64,000 nt of DNA from Prorocentrum cordatum (Eukaryota > Sar > Dinophyceae > Prorocentrales > Prorocentraceae), in assembly GCA_963575745.1 (NCBI GenBank), contig CAUYUJ010019895.1, forward strand, positions 28,501-92,500. Reading direction: 5' to 3'. A model generated the notes under the pieces. It ran no database searches. It was not told the DNA's origin and saw nothing but the letters and a program-made list of their open reading frames with translations. Shown one piece after another: positions 60,716 to 64,000 of this stretch (its first letter is position 1; each line of letters opens with the position of its first letter). The position numbers were made by a program, and so were the translations under genes.

Positions 60716-61824
60716 ACTATAGGAATACCGGGACGGTCAGTCCCTGCTCAAAGGGTTAAGCCACCCCTAGGCTCTGAACAGGGAGTTGCCTGGGATTTTT
60801 CCAGCTGGCTGCCTATCCCCCCCCCACCGATGTTTCTCAGCCTTGCGGGTCTCGTGGCTTGGAGGAGCAGGCCAATCCGACCCATCCCAGCGGCTGAGCC
60901 TCTCGCAGCCAGGCCTCTTGGTCGATGGTCAAGACAGCGGGAGCACTGCTGGGTGCGCTCCACGAGGTCGAAGCGAGTTGCATGCTTGGTGCCAGGCTGG
61001 GTGGGGCACATTCTCAAATCAGCTGCCCCCTCATCGTCACGCCCCCTCACTCCTCCCTCCTGCCTTCGTCCCTATGCTTCTCCTCCTTTACCCTGGCCTG
61101 TCTGCTGAAGGGCAGAGCGTGGCGCAAATAACTATCCCAGGCACCCCAATGCCAAGTCTAGGACCTCGGATAGCATGAACGCTGCGTCGATTGTCTATCA
61201 TCTGCAACGACTTGCGCGCCGTATGAATTCATACGTCATGTGACCGGACGTCAGGTCGACGCCATGTCCAGTACTCGAAACGTGCTTGACTCATGTCCAG
61301 TTGCCAAGTGCAGCTGCACTCGTCTGCGCGTCTGCGCGAAGCGTGATATTTTCGCCCCCCATTGTTGCGGGGTCCACTTGACCGGACCCTTGGGCGGCGA
61401 CGCCACAACGCGTTGCAAGTGAGCATTGCCGTGCTCCAATCGCGCGCGTGCATATCATACTGAACATTCATGGAGTTCTAAAGCAACGTTTCATTCTTGA
61501 TCGTTGTTGCCCCTCTTCTCGTCCTCCTACTCTTCCTCCTCCCTCCTGTGGGTCGAGGTTGTAGGCCTGGAGGGCTGCTTGCGCTTTCCTCAGCGCTGCG
61601 TGGGGCGCCCAACTGAAGGCCGAGCTAGAGTTTTGAAGGACTTGGAGCGGGTCATCCCCGCCAAGCGGGACTTTGAAGGACTTGCCTTGGAGCTAGAGCT
61701 CTGGGGCCAGCCCTCGGTCCAGCCTCGTGGTGCTCCCCCAGTGGAACCTCGCCGTGCTGGCGGGGTCCAGGGGCTCCCCGTGAGGTCATGGCCGAGAGGC
61801 GGCACACTGGCTGTCGGCCACGCG
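60716..61824. other. No gene recognised
   Basis: A plus frame at 61555-61735 (RARVLKDLERVIPAKRDFEG, then LALELELWGQPS) is mildly protein-like. Nothing else seen. Confidence 0.3.
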
Positions 61825-61998
61825 CAGACGGGGGGGGGCAGGGGGAGGGGGGAAGGCTTCGTAGGAGCGCCCCTGCTTCGTAGAAGGCGCGGGCCCCGAT
61901 CTACAGATGCAGGGCCCGCGCACTCTAGGGAGCAGGGGCGCTCCTAAGAAGCCTTCCCTCCTCCCCCTACCCCCTTGTGCGCGCCGCCAACTCCCGGC
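61793..61998. mobile_element. Hairpin element H1, copy c
   Basis: GAAGGCTTCGTAGGAGCGCCC pairs with GGGGCGCTCCTAAGAAGCCTTC; inner GGCGCGGGCCC pairs with GGGCCCGCGC. GTCGGCCACGCGCAGA on the left and CCCCCTTGTGCGCGCCGCCAA on the right as in copy a. Flanked by similar GGCGGGGTCCA.GGGGCTCCC segments (61757, 61996), a possible ~28-bp target duplication. Confidence 0.65.
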
Positions 61999-62034
61999 GG
62001 GGTCCATGGGGCTCCCTGTGATCGGGTGCTGCCA

Positions 62035-62176
62035 GAAGTGCCCCTGGCCCAAGGTGCCCCCAGCTTGTCGCTTCATTTCGGAGCCCCTGGGGTCCTCTGG
62101 GCCTCGTGAGGGGTGCCCTGGAGGCCGCCTGGGCCACCCCGAGAATCCTGGGGGTACCTTGGGCCAGGGGTACTTC
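62035..62176. mobile_element. Inverted-repeat element with 26-bp arms
   Basis: GAAGTGCCCCTGGCCCAAGG...CCCC at 62035-62060 and its reverse complement at 62151-62176, 24 of 26 bases complementary. The interior, 90 bp, is also partly palindromic. Confidence 0.65.
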
Positions 62177-62336
62177 TAGCCACACCCGATGTGAGCTCAC
62201 GGCCGAGAATCGGGACCTCTGCCGGGAGGCTCCGGACTCGCGGAGTTGTGTGCGTTTCGGCTCGGGGTTGTGTGCAGGGCCCCGGTCCTCTCTCTCTCTC
62301 TCTTCCTCCTGGCGCGCGTGCGCGTGCGGAGTTGCT

Positions 62337-62442
62337 GCTTGCGTGCGTGTGTGCGTGTGCGTGTGCGTGTGTGTGTGCGCGTGTGTGTGTGTGCGTGTGT
62401 GTGCGTGTGTGTGCGCATGTGTGCGCGTGTGTGTGCGCGCGC

Positions 62443-62482
<40 letters not shown>

Positions 62483-62512
62483 GTGTGTGTGTGCGTGTGT
62501 GTGTGCGCGCGC
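62337..62512. repeat. (GT)n/(TGTGCG)n microsatellite
   Basis: Alternating purine-pyrimidine over about 175 bp, able to adopt Z-DNA. Confidence 0.95.
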
Positions 62513-62646
62513 TGCGGTGGTTGCGTCGGGGCCGGCGTCAGGGGAGCGGGAGCGCGGAACGAGGAGAGGCGCGGGAGGGAAGAGGCAGACCTCTCCTCTC
62601 CTCCCTCCCTCCTGTCAGGAGGGGGAGGTGTCTGTTTCGGGGGAGC

Positions 62647-62834
62647 GTAAGACCCGGGTTTGCCAGGACTCGGGTTCGCCATATTTTTTTTGACGACCGC
62701 GACTCGGATTTTGACGAGGAGGAGTTTCGTGGGATGTCTGCAGCGGGAGGCCTCGTCAAAATGCACGCTCGGCCTCGTCACTTTTGTTGACGACCTCGTC
62801 GGGGATTTCCGAGTCCCCCGTACCCGGGTCTTAC
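62647..62834. mobile_element. TIR element with 13-bp perfect ends
   Basis: GTAAGACCCGGGT at 62647-62659 and ACCCGGGTCTTAC at 62822-62834; GACTCGG/CCGAGTC further in. TCGTCAAAATGCACGCTCGGCC-like pieces repeat inside. 188 bp, no coding. Confidence 0.65.
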
Positions 62835-63540
62835 GTCTCCCCGGCTGTTGTTGGCGTGGCCGGCCAGGCGGAGGTGTGCCACCTGGCAGGAGGAGGGAAA
62901 GGGGCAGCGGACGCGGCCTCGGTGCGTTTCTTTCCTTCCGGAGGGGGGAGAAGCGCACAGGACACAATGGATCGTCGACCCCTAGGAGGATGAGGGAAAC
63001 GTATGGGACGTGGGGGGGGGGGAAGACGAAAACCGAGAACATATGGAAACGTATGGGGAGTCCCGGGATTGATGTGCATTTATGTGTGAGTCCATGGGCC
63101 CCTTCATCCCAGAGGATCGCGGGGTGCTCAACCGCCTACGTCGGTTCTACGCAGCTGTCGAACCAGCTTCTCGAGTACACCTTTGTCAACACAGACGCGT
63201 CGAACTCTCTGACCGTGGAGGCCCGCGCGAAGGATGGGGCAGGTCAGGAGGACGCGGGAGAAGGGAAAGGTGGGGGGGCGCAGGAGAAGCAGGAAGCGGA
63301 CAAGGGCGGCAAGGGGTAGCAGCAGGAATGGTCAGGACGTGGGGTGCATGGCGAGGCTGAATATCAAGACGGAGGTGGAGACGGTGGGCGGAGCCAGGCG
63401 CCAGAAGAGAGAATGAGCAATATCCATTTGCGCTGCCGCACATAGCCGCCACCGCGCTTGCGATGAGGACAGGTTCGATGTTCTTCAGGGATACACGATC
63501 AGATGTTTGCCAGGCTCAAGCTGGATGTTCCCGGCTTGTG
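62835..63540. other. No gene recognised
   Basis: Purine-rich at 63235-63320. No domain seen. Confidence 0.35.
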
Positions 63541-63559
63541 CAGTACGGGACATCCTCAA

Positions 63560-63820
63560 CAACAATGGTTGGTTTCTTGGCTGGCTGGTTGGGTGGTTGG
63601 CTGGCTGACTGGTTGGTTGCCATGTGAAACGAGAGATTTGTTGGGGTGGTTGGCCAGCCAGTTGGTTGGTCTATCGGTTGGTTGGTCAGTCGGTTGATTG
63701 GTTGGTTGCCCGATCGAAGAACAGCATTTCTGTTTTGGATGGTCGGGTTGTTGGTAGGTGGGTTGACTGGTAGAGTGGCTGGCTGACTGGTTGGCTGGCG
63801 AACTGGCGCTGAAGGCGTTG
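63560..63820. repeat. (GGTT/GGCT)n degenerate tetranucleotide repeat
   Basis: TTGGCTGGCTGGTTGGGTGG-type repeats, plus strand G-rich. Confidence 0.85.
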
Positions 63821-63965
63821 GCTTGGCTGGAAGCGTGTGCTCATCGCTTCAGCGCGAAATCGCACCTGGAGTGCATAATGTGCTTGCGGGCGTGCGCGAC
63901 TCTCGGGCTGCAGAGGTGGGTACTGTGACGGTGCTTCATGCAGAGGCTTAGGGGACTACTGTTAA

Positions 63966-64000
63966 GTCGGGCCTGTCCCTCCACAGGAGGAATATTCAAA
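63966..64000. mobile_element. MITE-like element M1, copy e (cut by window end)
   Basis: GTCGGGCCTGTCCCTCCACA after TTAA, then GGAGGAATATTC as in copy b. Confidence 0.65.

Noticed and set aside
62337-62512. Cys/Val-rich protein in the GT repeat
   Set aside because: It is the translation of (GT)n/(TGTGCG)n.

Overview
The window is nuclear DNA of a dinoflagellate. The direct evidence is a perfect 22-base match to the dinoflagellate spliced leader at 52085-52106, followed at once by a 15-base relic of the same leader, and a second leader with two mismatches at 46753-46774. A spliced leader in genomic DNA marks a trans-spliced mRNA that was reverse-transcribed and re-inserted. The rest fits: high GC, long trinucleotide arrays, several families of short palindromic repeats, and no compact gene. 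The species cannot be told from the sequence.

Layout. 1-2.6 kb: a composite repeat (R2), two tandem arrays and microsatellites. 2.9-14.2 kb: a nest of transposons. An old reverse-strand element with an RNase H fragment was hit by a hairpin element (H1a), then by a terminal-inverted-repeat (TIR) element with a (TCC)n core (P1), then an 8.3-kb LINE (LINE A) landed in the (TCC)n of P1. A sister copy, P2, carries R2 in its core; P3 (20.5 kb) is an empty reference copy. 14.3-46.3 kb: a repeat desert made of at least 13 copies of a ~150-bp palindromic repeat (DR-1), other hairpin or MITE-like families, minisatellites, and large (TCC), (AGT) and (GAT) arrays. A few short stretches look like host exons (20.4, 26.3, 42.3 and 44.9 kb), and one degraded reverse transcriptase lies at 16.6-17.0 kb. 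46.75-51.3 kb: LINE B, decayed. 52.08-57.06 kb: LINE C, nearly intact. 57.1-64 kb: microsatellites, TIR elements and GC-rich DNA without recognisable genes.

How the parts relate. All three LINEs sit between microsatellites of the type that forms their own 3' tail: (GGA)n for LINE A; (ATC)n for B and C. B and C begin with a host spliced leader, so they were mobilised as trans-spliced mRNAs. Two unrelated TIR families (P and Q) have almost nothing but (TCC)n between their TIRs, so they could spread the landing sites that LINE A uses. Target duplications around P1 and P2 are 31 and 32 bp, unusually long for TIR elements.

Limits: every assignment comes from reading the sequence by eye. No complete, intact host gene, tRNA, rRNA or CRISPR array was recognised. 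Repeat boundaries are good to about 10-20 bp unless exact positions are stated.
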